From: Gammaproteobacteria bacterium
Lineage (GTDB): Bacteria > Pseudomonadota > Gammaproteobacteria > Nitrococcales > Nitrococcaceae
Assembly: GCA_030433275.1 (NCBI GenBank)
Contig: JAUILK010000008.1
Coordinates: 1-64,000 of the forward strand
Reading direction: 5' to 3'
DNA: 64,000 nt
A program made the position numbers and the translations under genes. Position 1 is the stretch's first letter. Every line of letters starts with the position of its first letter. Positions 55,391 through 64,000 of the stretch are shown one piece after another. The notes under the pieces were generated by a model. That model saw nothing but the letters and a program-made list of their open reading frames with translations, was not told where the DNA came from and made no database searches.

Positions 55391-55431
55391 AATATAGGAT
55401 GTAGAGTAATATTGAGGCCCAATATATTGGG
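55387..55431. promoter_or_regulatory. paired NrdR-box-like sites upstream of nrdA
   Basis: CCCAATATATTGGG at 55418-55431 is a perfect 14-base palindrome. CCTAAATATAGG at 55387-55398 is a second, weaker palindrome centred 32 bp away. On the minus strand TTGGGC with an A/T-rich -10-like segment about 17 bases on suggests the boxes overlap the promoter. The strong box shares its CCCAATAT core with the site upstream of nrdJ. Confidence 0.7.
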
Positions 55432-55458
55432 TGACGACGCCTAAAGCAAGCTCGTTGT

Positions 55459-56385
55459 TCAGACACCGAGCGGCTCGATTCCGCTCAGCCGCTCGGCGGT
55501 TACCGCGCGGGCGAGCCTCAGGAAGGCCTCGATGAACGGAGCCGCCCGGCTCTCTTCGCGGACTGCGGCATACAATGGGCTCCAGAGCCCGCCGCGGCCC
55601 AAGGGGCGGGCGACCAACTGCCCTTGATCCCGGTATTCGTCCAGCGCCCAGTTCGGCAGGGCCGCCACGCCGCGCCGGCTCACCACGAGCTGAATGATCA
55701 TCACGGTCAGCTCCGAAGTCCGCACGGCCGCCGGCTCCACGCCGGCCGGCTCGAGAAAGCGGGCGAACACGTCCAAACGGCTGCGGCACACCGGATAGGT
55801 GATCAGCGTCGTGGCGGCCAGATCCTGCGGCGCCAGCCAGGCTTTGCTCGCCAAGGGTGATCCGGTATGCATCGCCAATAGCACCTCGTGGCGGAACAAC
55901 GGCTCGTAATGAATCCCCCGCAGGTCCGGGTCCGGATCGGAGGTCACCACCAAATCGATTTCGCCGCGCACCAAGGCCGGCAAGGGATGGAAGCTGAACC
56001 CGAGCGAGAGGTCCATCTCCACCACCGGCCAGTCCTCCCGATAACGGTCCATGGTGGGCAACAACCACTGGAAGCAGCTGTGACATTCAATGGCAATGTG
56101 CAACCGGCCTTGGCGCCCGAGCGCCATGCCCGCGAGCCGCTGCTCCGCCGCCACCACCTCGGGCAACAGCCGCTCAGCGAGATCCGCCAGCAGCTCTCCG
56201 GCCGGGCTCAAACGCAGCGGCCGGGACTGCCGGAAGAACAGCGTCGTATCGAAGTGCTGCTCCAAGGCTTTTATCTGGTGCGACAAAGCGCTTTGCGTGA
56301 CGTGCAGCCGCGTCGCGGCTCCGGCCAGGCTCCCGACAGCGCGGATTGCCTGCAGCGTGCGTAGGTGACGAAATTCCAGGTACAT
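55459..56385 (-). CDS. metR: LysR-family regulator of methionine biosynthesis MetR
   Basis: 308 residues. The winged HTH is N-terminal (RHLRTLQAI, AATRLHVTQSALSHQIKALE). The effector domain (about 90-300) includes MDLSLGFSFHPL and the YEPLFRHEVLLAMH segment typical of MetR. The divergent position to metE and the site between them match E. coli MetR, which activates metE with homocysteine as co-effector. It converges on nrdA's leader with about 30 bases between its stop and the NrdR boxes. The ATG at 56385 begins MYLEFRHL, as in relatives. Confidence 0.9.
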   Translation of the reverse strand: MYLEFRHLRTLQAIRAVGSLAGAATRLHVTQSALSHQIKALEQHFDTTLFFRQSRPLRLSPAGELLADLAERLLPEVVAAEQRLAGMALGRQGRLHIAIECHSCFQWLLPTMDRYREDWPVVEMDLSLGFSFHPLPALVRGEIDLVVTSDPDPDLRGIHYEPLFRHEVLLAMHTGSPLASKAWLAPQDLAATTLITYPVCRSRLDVFARFLEPAGVEPAAVRTSELTVMIIQLVVSRRGVAALPNWALDEYRDQGQLVARPLGRGGLWSPLYAAVREESRAAPFIEAFLRLARAVTAERLSGIEPLGV

Positions 56386-56403
56386 GGGTGAATCCGCAGC
56401 TAA

Positions 56404-56422
56404 ATATGAAAATAATTCATAT
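56404..56422. promoter_or_regulatory. MetR operator between metR and metE
   Basis: The 19-base palindrome ATATGAAAATAATTCATAT contains TGAAAATAATTCA (56407-56419), an exact match to the MetR consensus TGAA-N5-TTCA. It lies about 90 bases before metE and 20 bases before metR, suiting activation of metE and autoregulation. Further TGAA-type words follow to 56445. Confidence 0.8.
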
Positions 56423-56509
56423 TATCTTTGAATAATTTGAAATTGTCTCATAGCCAATCAACGCCGACACTGAATGGCTGACAAATGAGGCACTTTATTG
56501 GAGGATACT

Positions 56510-58804
56510 GTGGCCACCACACATGCATTGGGCTTCCCGAGGATCGGAGCGCGCCGCGAGCTCAAACGTGCGCTCGACACCTACTGGCGGGGTGAAATCG
56601 ACCAGGATACGCTGCTACGCACGGGGCGTGACTTGCGCTCCCGGCACTGGGCGCTGCAGGCCGAGGCCGGCCTCGATCTCGTGCCGGTGGGGGATTTTTC
56701 CTTCTACGACCACGTGCTGGATACCTCCGTACTGCTCGGCGTGATACCCGAGCGCTTCGGCCGGAAGATTGGCGAGGATAACGTCGACCTCGACCGCTAT
56801 TTTCGAATGGCTCGCGGCCGAGCCCCGCGCGGTGAGGACGTCACCGCCTGCGAGATGACCAAGTGGTTCGATACCAACTACCACTACATCGTTCCCGAAT
56901 TGGCCCATGACCAGCGTTTCACCCTGCATGCGCACACGTTCGAGGCGCAACTCGACGAAGCCCGCGCCGAGCGTCGGCGCAGCAAACCCGTGCTGCTCGG
57001 CCCCCTCACCTATTTGTGGCTCGGCAAGCCTCGCGGCGCGGCGTTCGACAAACTCGAACTGCTGGAGCGGCTGCTGCCGATCTACGCCGAGCTCCTCCAA
57101 CGACTCGCCGTGCGCGGCATCGAGTGGGTCCAAATAGACGAGCCCATCCTGGTCTGCGACCTCGACGCGGCCTGGCAGGCCGCCTTCAAAGCGGCTTACC
57201 AACAGCTCGCAGCCCAACAAAGCCCCAAGCTGCTGCTAACCACTTATTTCGGTGGGCTCGGCGACAATCTGGAGTGGGCCCTGCAGTTGCCGGTCGGCGG
57301 CGTACACGTGGACCTGGCGCGGGCACCGGAGCAGCTGAGTGAAATCCTGTCGCGGCTTCCCGATAATAAAGTGCTCTCCGCCGGAGTGGTCGATGGCCGC
57401 AACATCTGGCGCACCGACCTAGAGGCTTGGCTCGAACCGCTGGAGCGTGTCCACGACCAACTCGGCGATCGGCTCTGGCTGGCGCCGTCCTGCTCGCTGC
57501 TGCATGTGCCCGTCGACCTCACCGGCGAGACACGGCTGGATGATGAGCTCAGGAACTGGCTCGCCTTCGGCGTGCAAAAGCTCGAGGAGGTGGCGCTTCT
57601 GGGCCGGGCACTGCGCGAGGGCCGCGCGAGCCTCGCCCACGCCCTGACGGCCAACCGCGCTGCGCTTGCCGCCCGGCGGGATTCGTCGCGCATCCATAAC
57701 GCCGCCGTCCAACAACGGCTCCACGCCGTCACACCCGCCATGAGCCGGCGCGCCTCTGCCTATTCGCAGCGCGCGCCGTTGCAGCGCGCCCGTCTGAATC
57801 TGCCGCTCCTGCCCACCACCACCATCGGCTCGTTCCCGCAGACGCAATCGATCCGGGCGGCACGCCGTGACTACCGGGCCGGACGGCTGGACCGAGGCAC
57901 CTACGAAGAGCGCATGCGCGCTGAGATCAAGCACACCATCAAGGCGCAGGAGGCATTGGGACTGGACATGCTGGTCCACGGAGAACCCGAGCGCAACGAC
58001 ATGGTGGAGTACTTCGGCGAACTGCTGGAGGGCTTCGCGAGCACTCAGCAAGGCTGGGTACAAAGCTTCGGCTCACGCTGTGTCAAACCCCCCATCATCT
58101 ACGGCGATGTCCGCCGCGCCGGGCCCATGACGGTGGAGTGGATCCGTTATGCGCAATCGCTGACCGAGCGCCCGGTCAAGGGCATGCTGACCGGGCCGGT
58201 CACCATCCTGCAGTGGTCGTTCGTGCGCGACGATCAGCCCCGTGCCGATACTTGCCAGCAAATTGCTCTGGCGTTGCGCGACGAGGTGGGCGATCTGGAG
58301 GCCGCCGGCATTCGGGCGATTCAGGTAGACGAACCCGCCTTGCGCGAAGGCTTACCGCTGCGCGGCAGCGAACGAGCGGCGTATCTGGGCTGGGCCGTGC
58401 GCGCCTTCCGCCTGGCGACGGCTGGCGTGCAGGATGAAACCCAGACCCACAGCCACATGTGCTACTCGGAGTTCAATGACATCATACGCGCCATCGCCGA
58501 ACTCGACGCCGATGTGATCACCATCGAGGCCTCACGCTCGGATATGGAGCTGCTGGCCGTCTTCGCCGAGTTCGACTACCCCAACGAGATCGGCCCCGGC
58601 GTCTACGACATCCATTCCCCGCGGGTACCGAGTGTTGCGGAAATAGCGCAGCAGCTGGAAAACGCCGCCGAGGTCATCACACAGCAACGGCTCTGGATCA
58701 ATCCGGACTGCGGTCTCAAGACCCGCGCCTGGGAAGAGAGCAAGCCGGCGCTTGCCAATATGATCGCAGCCGCCCACAAGCTACGCGCGCGCATCGGCGG
58801 GTGA
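56510..58804 (+). CDS. metE: cobalamin-independent methionine synthase
   Basis: 764 residues (E. coli 753). MetE transfers the methyl group of 5-methyltetrahydrofolate-triglutamate to homocysteine without B12. The start [20 protein letters not shown] is diagnostic. The C-terminal catalytic half begins [12 protein letters not shown]. Zinc ligands are seen in HSHMCYSEF (His and Cys), the Glu in TIEASRS, and Cys in NPDCGLKTR. The GTG at 56510 is preferred, with GGAGG six bases before it; a TTG at 56498 is the other in-frame option. It is divergent from metR. Its nearness to the cobalamin-controlled nrdA fits B12 partition. Confidence 0.96.
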   Translation: MATTHALGFPRIGARRELKRALDTYWRGEIDQDTLLRTGRDLRSRHWALQAEAGLDLVPVGDFSFYDHVLDTSVLLGVIPERFGRKIGEDNVDLDRYFRMARGRAPRGEDVTACEMTKWFDTNYHYIVPELAHDQRFTLHAHTFEAQLDEARAERRRSKPVLLGPLTYLWLGKPRGAAFDKLELLERLLPIYAELLQRLAVRGIEWVQIDEPILVCDLDAAWQAAFKAAYQQLAAQQSPKLLLTTYFGGLGDNLEWALQLPVGGVHVDLARAPEQLSEILSRLPDNKVLSAGVVDGRNIWRTDLEAWLEPLERVHDQLGDRLWLAPSCSLLHVPVDLTGETRLDDELRNWLAFGVQKLEEVALLGRALREGRASLAHALTANRAALAARRDSSRIHNAAVQQRLHAVTPAMSRRASAYSQRAPLQRARLNLPLLPTTTIGSFPQTQSIRAARRDYRAGRLDRGTYEERMRAEIKHTIKAQEALGLDMLVHGEPERNDMVEYFGELLEGFASTQQGWVQSFGSRCVKPPIIYGDVRRAGPMTVEWIRYAQSLTERPVKGMLTGPVTILQWSFVRDDQPRADTCQQIALALRDEVGDLEAAGIRAIQVDEPALREGLPLRGSERAAYLGWAVRAFRLATAGVQDETQTHSHMCYSEFNDIIRAIAELDADVITIEASRSDMELLAVFAEFDYPNEIGPGVYDIHSPRVPSVAEIAQQLENAAEVITQQRLWINPDCGLKTRAWEESKPALANMIAAAHKLRARIGG

Positions 58805-58805
58805 A

Positions 58806-59030
58806 GCCGGGCTCAGGTCGGCCTCGAGTCGCTGCGCCAATGCGCTCAGCACGCCGGCGCAGCGGCCGACCACCTTGAAGCTCGCCTCGGCATCCGCCCG
58901 GGTTCAGCCCTCGTTCAGCCGGGCGACGGAGATGCCCCGCGCCCTGGCCGCGCGCACGAAGCGATAGCCGGATCAGACCATGAGCGAGGGAGCGATCACC
59001 TCAGCCGTGTCCGTCTGGGCACCAGGCGTC
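58806..59030 (-). pseudogene. decayed sirtuin-like C-terminal fragment
   Basis: The minus strand reads IAPSLMV, stop, SGYRFVRAARARGISVARLNEG, shortened, stop, then TRADAEASFKV and VLSALAQRLEAD. The pattern (hydrophobic SLMV, GYRFVRAA, then a small-residue strand and TRAD) resembles the NAD-binding C-terminal part of Sir2 deacylases. Two in-frame stops and the missing N-terminus make it non-functional. Confidence 0.4.
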
Positions 59031-59338
59031 AGAAACCAATATTCGAACTCGGCGGGCCCCGCTTCAGTGGCTGGGAAGCCCGACCTACCCTGGCATCCGC
59101 TCGGCCGGTCAGCCGGCAGCTCGCCGCGTACCCAAAGCCTGTATTTACGAATGCCGAAGCGCTGCTTCTATGCAGACGCCTGGCCGCCGCACGAATCCGC
59201 ACAGGGGGCTGGATCGTAGCGCGTAGCAATATTAGCCTATGGCATTCACAGCACGGATCGATGGGTAGAGTAAGCACGGCAAAACCGTGGCGATATGCCT
59301 TTAAAATATTAAGGCACGCACTATTTTAGGTGGCCCCC
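59031..59338. other. intergenic region before the mlaC-like gene
   Basis: No gene is seen. The region near 59290-59330 is A/T-rich and probably carries the mlaC promoter. Confidence 0.4.
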
Positions 59339-60022
59339 ATGACCAATCCAGATTGGTTCGTAGCTGCATTGAGCCGAGCGCCCATGTTGATGGCGGCCGG
59401 TTTGCTGATGTTCAGCCTTTTGGTAAGCGCACAGACCGAGGCCAGCGATCGCCCCGATAGCGCCGTGCGAGCGATGATCAGCGAAGCCCTGCGTGAACTG
59501 AAGCGCTGGCTTGACAGGCTGTGCAGCGAGCGTGATGCCGTACTAACCCGGCAGCTGATTGAACGGATCACCCTGCCGCATCTTGATCTCACGCGCATGG
59601 CCCGCTATGTGCTCGGATCGTATTGGCAATGCGCCACGCCGTCCCAGTGCGAGCGGTTTCGACGAGCCTTTCGTGCGCATTTGCTCCAACTCTGCAGCCG
59701 AGCAATGGCAAAGCATGCCGCCGAACTCGCTCAGTTCGTCCATGATGTCCGGATCCATTATCGGTTGGCGCGCTATGACGTGGCACGCCGCACGGCCACT
59801 GTCCAAGTGATTGCAGCGATCCAGAGCCTGGGTTGGGTGCAACTCGAACTGCAGCTGCATAACCACGACGGCAACTGGAAAATCTACGAAATCACCTCAT
59901 CCGGCATTAATATTCTAGTTGGCATCCGCTCGGAGCTTCAGGCCCAACTGCGTTGCGGCGACCTAGAGACCGTTATCCGTCGGCTGGAGCAGCAGGTTGG
60001 TCTTCCGGCCCGTAGCCCGTGA
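59339..60022 (+). CDS. MlaC/Ttg2D-family phospholipid-binding protein
   Basis: 227 residues. A signal peptide (APMLMAAGLLMFSLLVSA) predicts a periplasmic location. The mature part has the MlaC pattern: ITLPHLDLTRMARYVLGSYW, then RFRRAFRAHLLQL, and VQVIAAIQSLGWVQLELQLHNHDGNWKIYEI, shortened, whose NWKIYEI is the typical near-C-terminal strand. MlaC shuttles phospholipids between the outer membrane and the inner-membrane MlaFEDB complex; those genes are absent here, so it is an orphan. The ATG at 59339 has AGGTGG seven bases upstream. Its 3' end overlaps the convergent AttH-like gene by about 50 bases. Confidence 0.82.
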   Translation: MTNPDWFVAALSRAPMLMAAGLLMFSLLVSAQTEASDRPDSAVRAMISEALRELKRWLDRLCSERDAVLTRQLIERITLPHLDLTRMARYVLGSYWQCATPSQCERFRRAFRAHLLQLCSRAMAKHAAELAQFVHDVRIHYRLARYDVARRTATVQVIAAIQSLGWVQLELQLHNHDGNWKIYEITSSGINILVGIRSELQAQLRCGDLETVIRRLEQQVGLPARSP

Positions 60023-61145
60023 GCTCGAGGTAGCCACGGCCGCTGATGTTGTCGCCAACTACCGATACGGCCCCTTCCCAATAGCGCACGCGCAGATCGA
60101 GCTCCTGATTGGGCATGCGTGCCTCCACGTCGAACTCCAGGTGTTGCGATGGCACCTCTACCCGCCAAGTTACCGGATAAGAAGCGCCGGTGGCCTCGCT
60201 GCGCCAATAACGCAAGGGTGTCAAAGTGAAATCCGCCGCCGTGAGGTGTTGCGATGCGCCCCCCTTACCGATCAGTGTGCCTGCGGAGTGTGGGTCGGCG
60301 GAGCCGTCCCGTCGGCGCAGGCGATAGAGCATGAGGTCGCGGCCGTCGTCGAGCTGTAGCGAGAACCAATCCCAACCGGCCTGATCGGCCGCCAATACGC
60401 TGGAACTCCACTCGCGGTCCATCCAAGCGGTTCCGCTTACCGGGTAGGATTCGCCGTCCAGACTGAGCGTGCCTTGCGCCTGCAGCCGAGTATACGAGTA
60501 ATAATAGGAGGCGTTGCCGGGCCCGGCGCTTTTACGGCTGTAGCCGGCATTCCCCTGGAGCACCAAAGGCTTGGCGCTGGTCAAATGCAGCTCGATCCCC
60601 ACGCCTTCCTGTTCGGCCTGCAATTGGGCCGGAAAAAGGCGGTCCACCGACTGCGCCCGCACCTGCCAATCGTCGAGCCAAATCCGCACCGGATGAGTCT
60701 GCGCGCCCGCCAACCCAACGGCACCGCGCTGCGAGCGCTTAAAGAAGCGAAACCGCTCGGGTGCTATGTCGCTTATGGCGAAATTGGCCACCCACATCTG
60801 CCGGGTGGCCCAATCCGACGCCCTAGGGGCCGTTGTCGGCGCCATGGCAAACCGAAAGAAAGTGAGCTCGAAACCGAAGGGACGCCCCTGCTCCGTAGCG
60901 AGGTTACCAGTAAAATACCACCACTCGATCCGGTGGTCGGGATGGGCGCCGTGGTCATCAGGGAACTGCATCGGCCGGGGACCGGTCACCTTGGCATAAC
61001 CGGCCATGTCATCATCCTCCGACGCGCGGAAAGCCGCTGCGTTAGTGACCGGTTGCTGATCTTGATCCGCCGTGCCGGCGGCAAGCCACCACCAAATTGT
61101 TCCGCCGAGGACGATCAGCGCCAGAACAGTGAGCAGATAACGCAC
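59973..61145 (-). CDS. AttH/CrtC lipocalin-like exported protein
   Basis: 390 residues from the GTG at 61145, which has a strong GGAGGAG seven bases upstream; the open frame further upstream overlaps the permease gene. A single N-terminal membrane segment (LLTVLALIVLGGTIWWWLA) anchors or exports it. The body has HRIEWWYFTGNL, FGFELTFFRF, GTAWMDREWSSS and WDWFSLQLDDG, signatures of the carotenoid 1,2-hydratase/AttH fold. It is the last gene of an ATPase-permease-AttH operon and starts directly after the permease. Family function in such operons is unclear; transport or modification of lipids is suspected. Confidence 0.88.
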   Translation of the reverse strand: MRYLLTVLALIVLGGTIWWWLAAGTADQDQQPVTNAAAFRASEDDDMAGYAKVTGPRPMQFPDDHGAHPDHRIEWWYFTGNLATEQGRPFGFELTFFRFAMAPTTAPRASDWATRQMWVANFAISDIAPERFRFFKRSQRGAVGLAGAQTHPVRIWLDDWQVRAQSVDRLFPAQLQAEQEGVGIELHLTSAKPLVLQGNAGYSRKSAGPGNASYYYSYTRLQAQGTLSLDGESYPVSGTAWMDREWSSSVLAADQAGWDWFSLQLDDGRDLMLYRLRRRDGSADPHSAGTLIGKGGASQHLTAADFTLTPLRYWRSEATGASYPVTWRVEVPSQHLEFDVEARMPNQELDLRVRYWEGAVSVVGDNISGRGYLELTGYGPEDQPAAPADG

Positions 61146-61146
61146 G

Positions 61147-63660
61147 TTACTCCTCCTGCAAACCGCGAGCCGGCAGCGTGCGCATCGCCCGCCAGGCCGG
61201 GTAGAGCGCCGCGACCAAAGCCGCGCCGACCGCCAATCCGATCCCTTCCAGCAACGGCATGGGGCTAATCGTGAACTCCATGCTCCAGCCGAAAGCCCGA
61301 TGGTTAATGACGAACACGAGCAGCCAGGCAAGCAGCAAACCCATCGGGAGCGCAAATAACCCGGCCGCCAGCCCCAACACCCCGCTTTGGGCGGTAATCA
61401 AGCCGCCAAGCTGAATGCGGGTGAAACCGATGGCGCGCAACACCGCGAGCTCGCGGGTCCTATCGAGCTGCAACGCCATCAAAGCACCCACCACACCGAC
61501 GAAGGCCACCAACGCCGCCAGCGAGCGCAGCACCGAGGTGATAACGAACTCCTGGTCGAAAACCGCCACCGAATGCTCTCGGATCGACTGGGTGTCGCGG
61601 ACTCGAACTCCGGCCAAGCCGGCGATAGCGGTCTCCAGGTGCTGATGCACCGCGCCCCGGTCGCTGCCGGCGGCAAGATGAACACCCAGCCCCGAAAGCC
61701 GATCGTCATCAAACAGCCGCTGGTAGGCCGGTCGATAGATCAACACCACGCCATAAGGAGATCCATAGTCCCGAAAGATCCCAGCCACCCGGAAAGTGCG
61801 CTCACCGAGTGCGGTGTGCAACGCCAATGCTTCCCCTACCCGTAAACCGTGTTTGTAAGCATAGGGCTCGCTGATTAGTACACCCGTACCGGAGCGAAAC
61901 GCCTGCCAGGCAGCTTCCCGATCACCGGCGCGGATATCGAAGTCCTGCCAGCCCTGCCGTTCGAGGCCCAGTGCCCAGATGGCCGTAAATCCGTCCGCGC
62001 TCGGTAACCGATAGCGGCGGGAACGGGTTATGAAGGCCACCCCGGGCAGGGATTCGATGCGTTTGGCAAGGGCATCGTCCACCGTGCCGCGCTCCTGCAT
62101 GGCGGCGATGTAGAAATCGGCACGCAAGGATTGTTGCAACCAGACGATGAAGCTGCCCCGGAAGCTATCGATCATGACCGCCACCCCGATCATGGCCGAT
62201 ATGGCCACCGCCAGCGCGGCAACTGCCACTCCGGTGCGGCTGAGCGAGGCCGCCACGCCGCGCAGCACCAAGCGCACGATGGGCCGTTGCGGAAAAAACC
62301 GAGCCAGCGCCGTGGTCGAGCGAGCAGAGGCCAATGGAGCTAGCAAAGAGGCGCCCAATATCACCCCAAACAAACCAATGAAGGCGGCAATCAGACCGGA
62401 GCTCGCCGCCAGAATCACGCCTCCGGCAAACAGCGTTAGTCCGCCGAATTGGGCGGCCCACCGGGCGCCGCGATGCACCTGCCGCTCCAGTTCGCTTCGA
62501 TCCATCGCCGCCCGGGGCGGAACCGTTGCCGCTTCGAAAGCCGGCGGTACGGCGGCCAACATCGAACCGACGATTCCGAGCAGAATCCCCTTGGCAAGAC
62601 TCAAGGGATCGATCTGAAAACGTGTTATCGCCTCAGGGAGCGAGTTATCGGTGCTGTTGCGTCCTACCAGATCGACCAATCCGACACCGAGCACCATTCC
62701 CAACACTACGCCAAGCGCCGTACCAACCAATCCGATGAGCGCGGCATCGCTCAGCACCTGGCCGAGAATCTGCCGGCGGGTCACCCCAACGGCACGCAAT
62801 ATGCCAATCATTCGGCGCCGTTGCACGACCATGAAGGAGATGGTGTTGAACACCAGGAACAAGCCGATCACCAAAGCGAGTAGGGAAAGCGCCGTCAGGT
62901 TGGTCTGGAAGGCCGCGCGCATCTGCTGCATCGCAGTGGCCCGAGTCGCCGTCGGAACCAGCATGGCACCAGATGGCAACGTGGCACGGATCCGGTTGGC
63001 CTCGTCGACGCCAGCAAGGATCAAATCGATTCTGGACAGTCGGCCGATCCGGCCGAGCACTTCCTGCGCGGTGGCGATATCCGTAAAGGCATAGCCGCTC
63101 AAATCGTGAGCGGAATCCTCCGCCACGGCTACCACATGCAGGCGCCGTTGTTGTTCGCCGACTTGCACGGCAAACGTATCTCCAGCTGCCACGCCGAGGC
63201 GCTGCGCCTCTTCCGCCGGCAATACCACGCTCCCGGCATCGAGCAACAAGTCTTGGAATATTCCCTGGGTGCCTTCGCCCTGCTGTGGCACCGCGCTGCC
63301 CCCCCGCAACGGGTCATCCGCAATGGGGTCGATCCCAAACAATGTGAGCGACCGATCGCCGGCCGCCGCAACCGTGACGCCACCCGTCAGCACCGGAGCG
63401 GTTTGCCAAAGACCATGCCGCGTGCGCAGCTTGACATAGAGCGCCTCCGGCAAACCCTCGGGACCGCCGAAAATCTGATGGGTAATCCGCCCGGTTACCG
63501 CCTCCATGGACTGCCGCATGGCCGTACTCGCGCTCTGATTGGCCAGATCCATACCGATCACCACCGCCACACCGAGCGCTACACCGGCCACCGCCAGCAG
63601 CAACTGCATGGGGTGGCGCCACAGGGCGCGCCGGCCCGCGCGCAACACGATTTGCATCAC
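61147..63660 (-). CDS. FtsX-like ABC transporter permease (fused AttFG-type)
   Basis: 837 residues. Two FtsX-type halves are visible. The first has an N-terminal helix (MQLLLAVAGVALGVAVVIG), a periplasmic MacB-like loop, then LSLLALVIGLFLVFNTIS with RAVGVTRRQILGQ. The second has VAVAALAVAISAMIGVAVM and, near the end, ELAVLRAIGFTRIQLGG and a final helix pair. About eight to ten helices in total. The architecture is that of MacB-fold permeases thought to use mechanotransmission rather than classical transport. The ATP-binding subunit gene overlaps its start by four bases, and AttH follows. Confidence 0.88.
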   Translation of the reverse strand: MMQIVLRAGRRALWRHPMQLLLAVAGVALGVAVVIGMDLANQSASTAMRQSMEAVTGRITHQIFGGPEGLPEALYVKLRTRHGLWQTAPVLTGGVTVAAAGDRSLTLFGIDPIADDPLRGGSAVPQQGEGTQGIFQDLLLDAGSVVLPAEEAQRLGVAAGDTFAVQVGEQQRRLHVVAVAEDSAHDLSGYAFTDIATAQEVLGRIGRLSRIDLILAGVDEANRIRATLPSGAMLVPTATRATAMQQMRAAFQTNLTALSLLALVIGLFLVFNTISFMVVQRRRMIGILRAVGVTRRQILGQVLSDAALIGLVGTALGVVLGMVLGVGLVDLVGRNSTDNSLPEAITRFQIDPLSLAKGILLGIVGSMLAAVPPAFEAATVPPRAAMDRSELERQVHRGARWAAQFGGLTLFAGGVILAASSGLIAAFIGLFGVILGASLLAPLASARSTTALARFFPQRPIVRLVLRGVAASLSRTGVAVAALAVAISAMIGVAVMIDSFRGSFIVWLQQSLRADFYIAAMQERGTVDDALAKRIESLPGVAFITRSRRYRLPSADGFTAIWALGLERQGWQDFDIRAGDREAAWQAFRSGTGVLISEPYAYKHGLRVGEALALHTALGERTFRVAGIFRDYGSPYGVVLIYRPAYQRLFDDDRLSGLGVHLAAGSDRGAVHQHLETAIAGLAGVRVRDTQSIREHSVAVFDQEFVITSVLRSLAALVAFVGVVGALMALQLDRTRELAVLRAIGFTRIQLGGLITAQSGVLGLAAGLFALPMGLLLAWLLVFVINHRAFGWSMEFTISPMPLLEGIGLAVGAALVAALYPAWRAMRTLPARGLQEE

Positions 63661-64000
63661 TCGCGAACCTCCAACAACCGCCCCTCGCGAATGGTCAACA
63701 TACGGTCGGCCTTACCCGCCACCTCGCGACTGTGGGTCACCATGACCAGCGTCTTGCCGCTGCTGCGGCAAAGCTCATCGAGCAACGCCACTACTCGGGT
63801 CGCATGATCCAGGTCCAAATTGCCGGTCGGCTCGTCCGCTAGAATTAGATCGGGCCCGTGTACCAACGCTCGCGCCACCGCAACCCGCTGTTGCTCGCCG
63901 CCAGAGAGTTGATCCGGGTAAGCCTCTTCCAAGCCCAAGAGCCCGACTCGATCGAGCCATTGGCTCACTGTGTCCGTGGCGCCCGCCAACCCATTGAGCT
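63657..64000 (-). CDS. ABC transporter ATP-binding subunit, partial (N-terminus beyond the window)
   Basis: About 114 codons of the C-terminal half are inside the window. The ABC signature [14 protein letters not shown], Walker [13 protein letters not shown], and the switch histidine in VMVTHS are present; Walker A is off the right edge. This is the LolD/MacB-type ATPase that pairs with FtsX-like permeases. Its stop overlaps the permease start (ATGA), implying coupled translation, and with AttH it forms an AttEFGH-like operon. The gene continues past base 64000. Confidence 0.9.
   Translation of the reverse strand, partial: LNGLAGATDTVSQWLDRVGLLGLEEAYPDQLSGGEQQRVAVARALVHGPDLILADEPTGNLDLDHATRVVALLDELCRSSGKTLVMVTHSREVAGKADRMLTIREGRLLEVRE

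Noticed and set aside
1-64000. CRISPR arrays and rRNA or tRNA genes
   Set aside because: No regularly spaced direct repeats or conserved rRNA/tRNA segments were seen in the window.

Overview
The window reads as chromosomal DNA of a gammaproteobacterium; genus is not assignable from sequence alone. Supporting signs are the mltD-gloB / yafS-rnhA-dnaQ neighbourhood known from enterobacteria, a minCDE operon, an O-antigen ligase and CapD/WbpM-type epimerase, an E. coli-type PAPS reductase, MetR/MetE, and a Pseudomonas-like pair of ribonucleotide reductases (split class II NrdJa/NrdJb plus class Ia NrdAB). Most genes are GC-rich. The stretch 46.3-49.8 kb and the first 500 bases look more A/T-rich.

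Layout. 0.5-5.9 kb: class II (B12-dependent) ribonucleotide reductase nrdJ with two inteins, and its small partner nrdJb. 6.1-16 kb: patatin, cysH, an SDR enzyme, a TerB-like protein, cardiolipin synthase, nadA, a DUF4410-type lipoprotein, a glycine-zipper protein and a decayed outer-membrane barrel. 16.4-18.7 kb: a secreted arylsulfatase. 19.6-25.9 kb: a housekeeping block (MoCF-domain protein, HAD phosphatase, dnaQ, rnhA, yafS, divergent gloB and mltD). 25.9-35.6 kb: minCDE, htpG, ogt, galE, O-antigen ligase, CapD-like epimerase. 36-46 kb: an accessory, scarred region with an SDR gene, a decayed and an intact PEBP paralogue flanking a broken SWIM/SNF2 helicase chimera and an IS630 fragment, a hemerythrin, unknown exported proteins, a tiny CxxC protein, and one intact plus two decayed REP-associated (RAYT) transposases. 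46.3-49.8 kb: a single 1180-residue protein with a putative QxK-type nuclease N-terminus. 50-55.4 kb: class Ia nrdAB with an intein in nrdA. 55.5-58.8 kb: divergent metR and metE. 59.3-64 kb: an MlaC-like protein and an AttEFGH-like ABC operon running off the right edge.

How it fits together. The central theme is partition by cobalamin. nrdAB, which does not need B12, carries a recognisable cobalamin riboswitch leader whose 3' part can sequester the nrdA ribosome-binding site. nrdJ, which needs B12, lies at the other end without one. Both operons carry paired NrdR-box-like palindromes 31-32 bp apart over their likely promoters. metE (B12-independent methionine synthase) sits beside nrdA under MetR. 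The two reductases hold three inteins: one is inserted immediately before the NrdJ thiyl-radical cysteine and ends in Gln, and the NrdA one has Gly at the +1 position. The best candidate for an undescribed system is the standalone 1180-residue protein.
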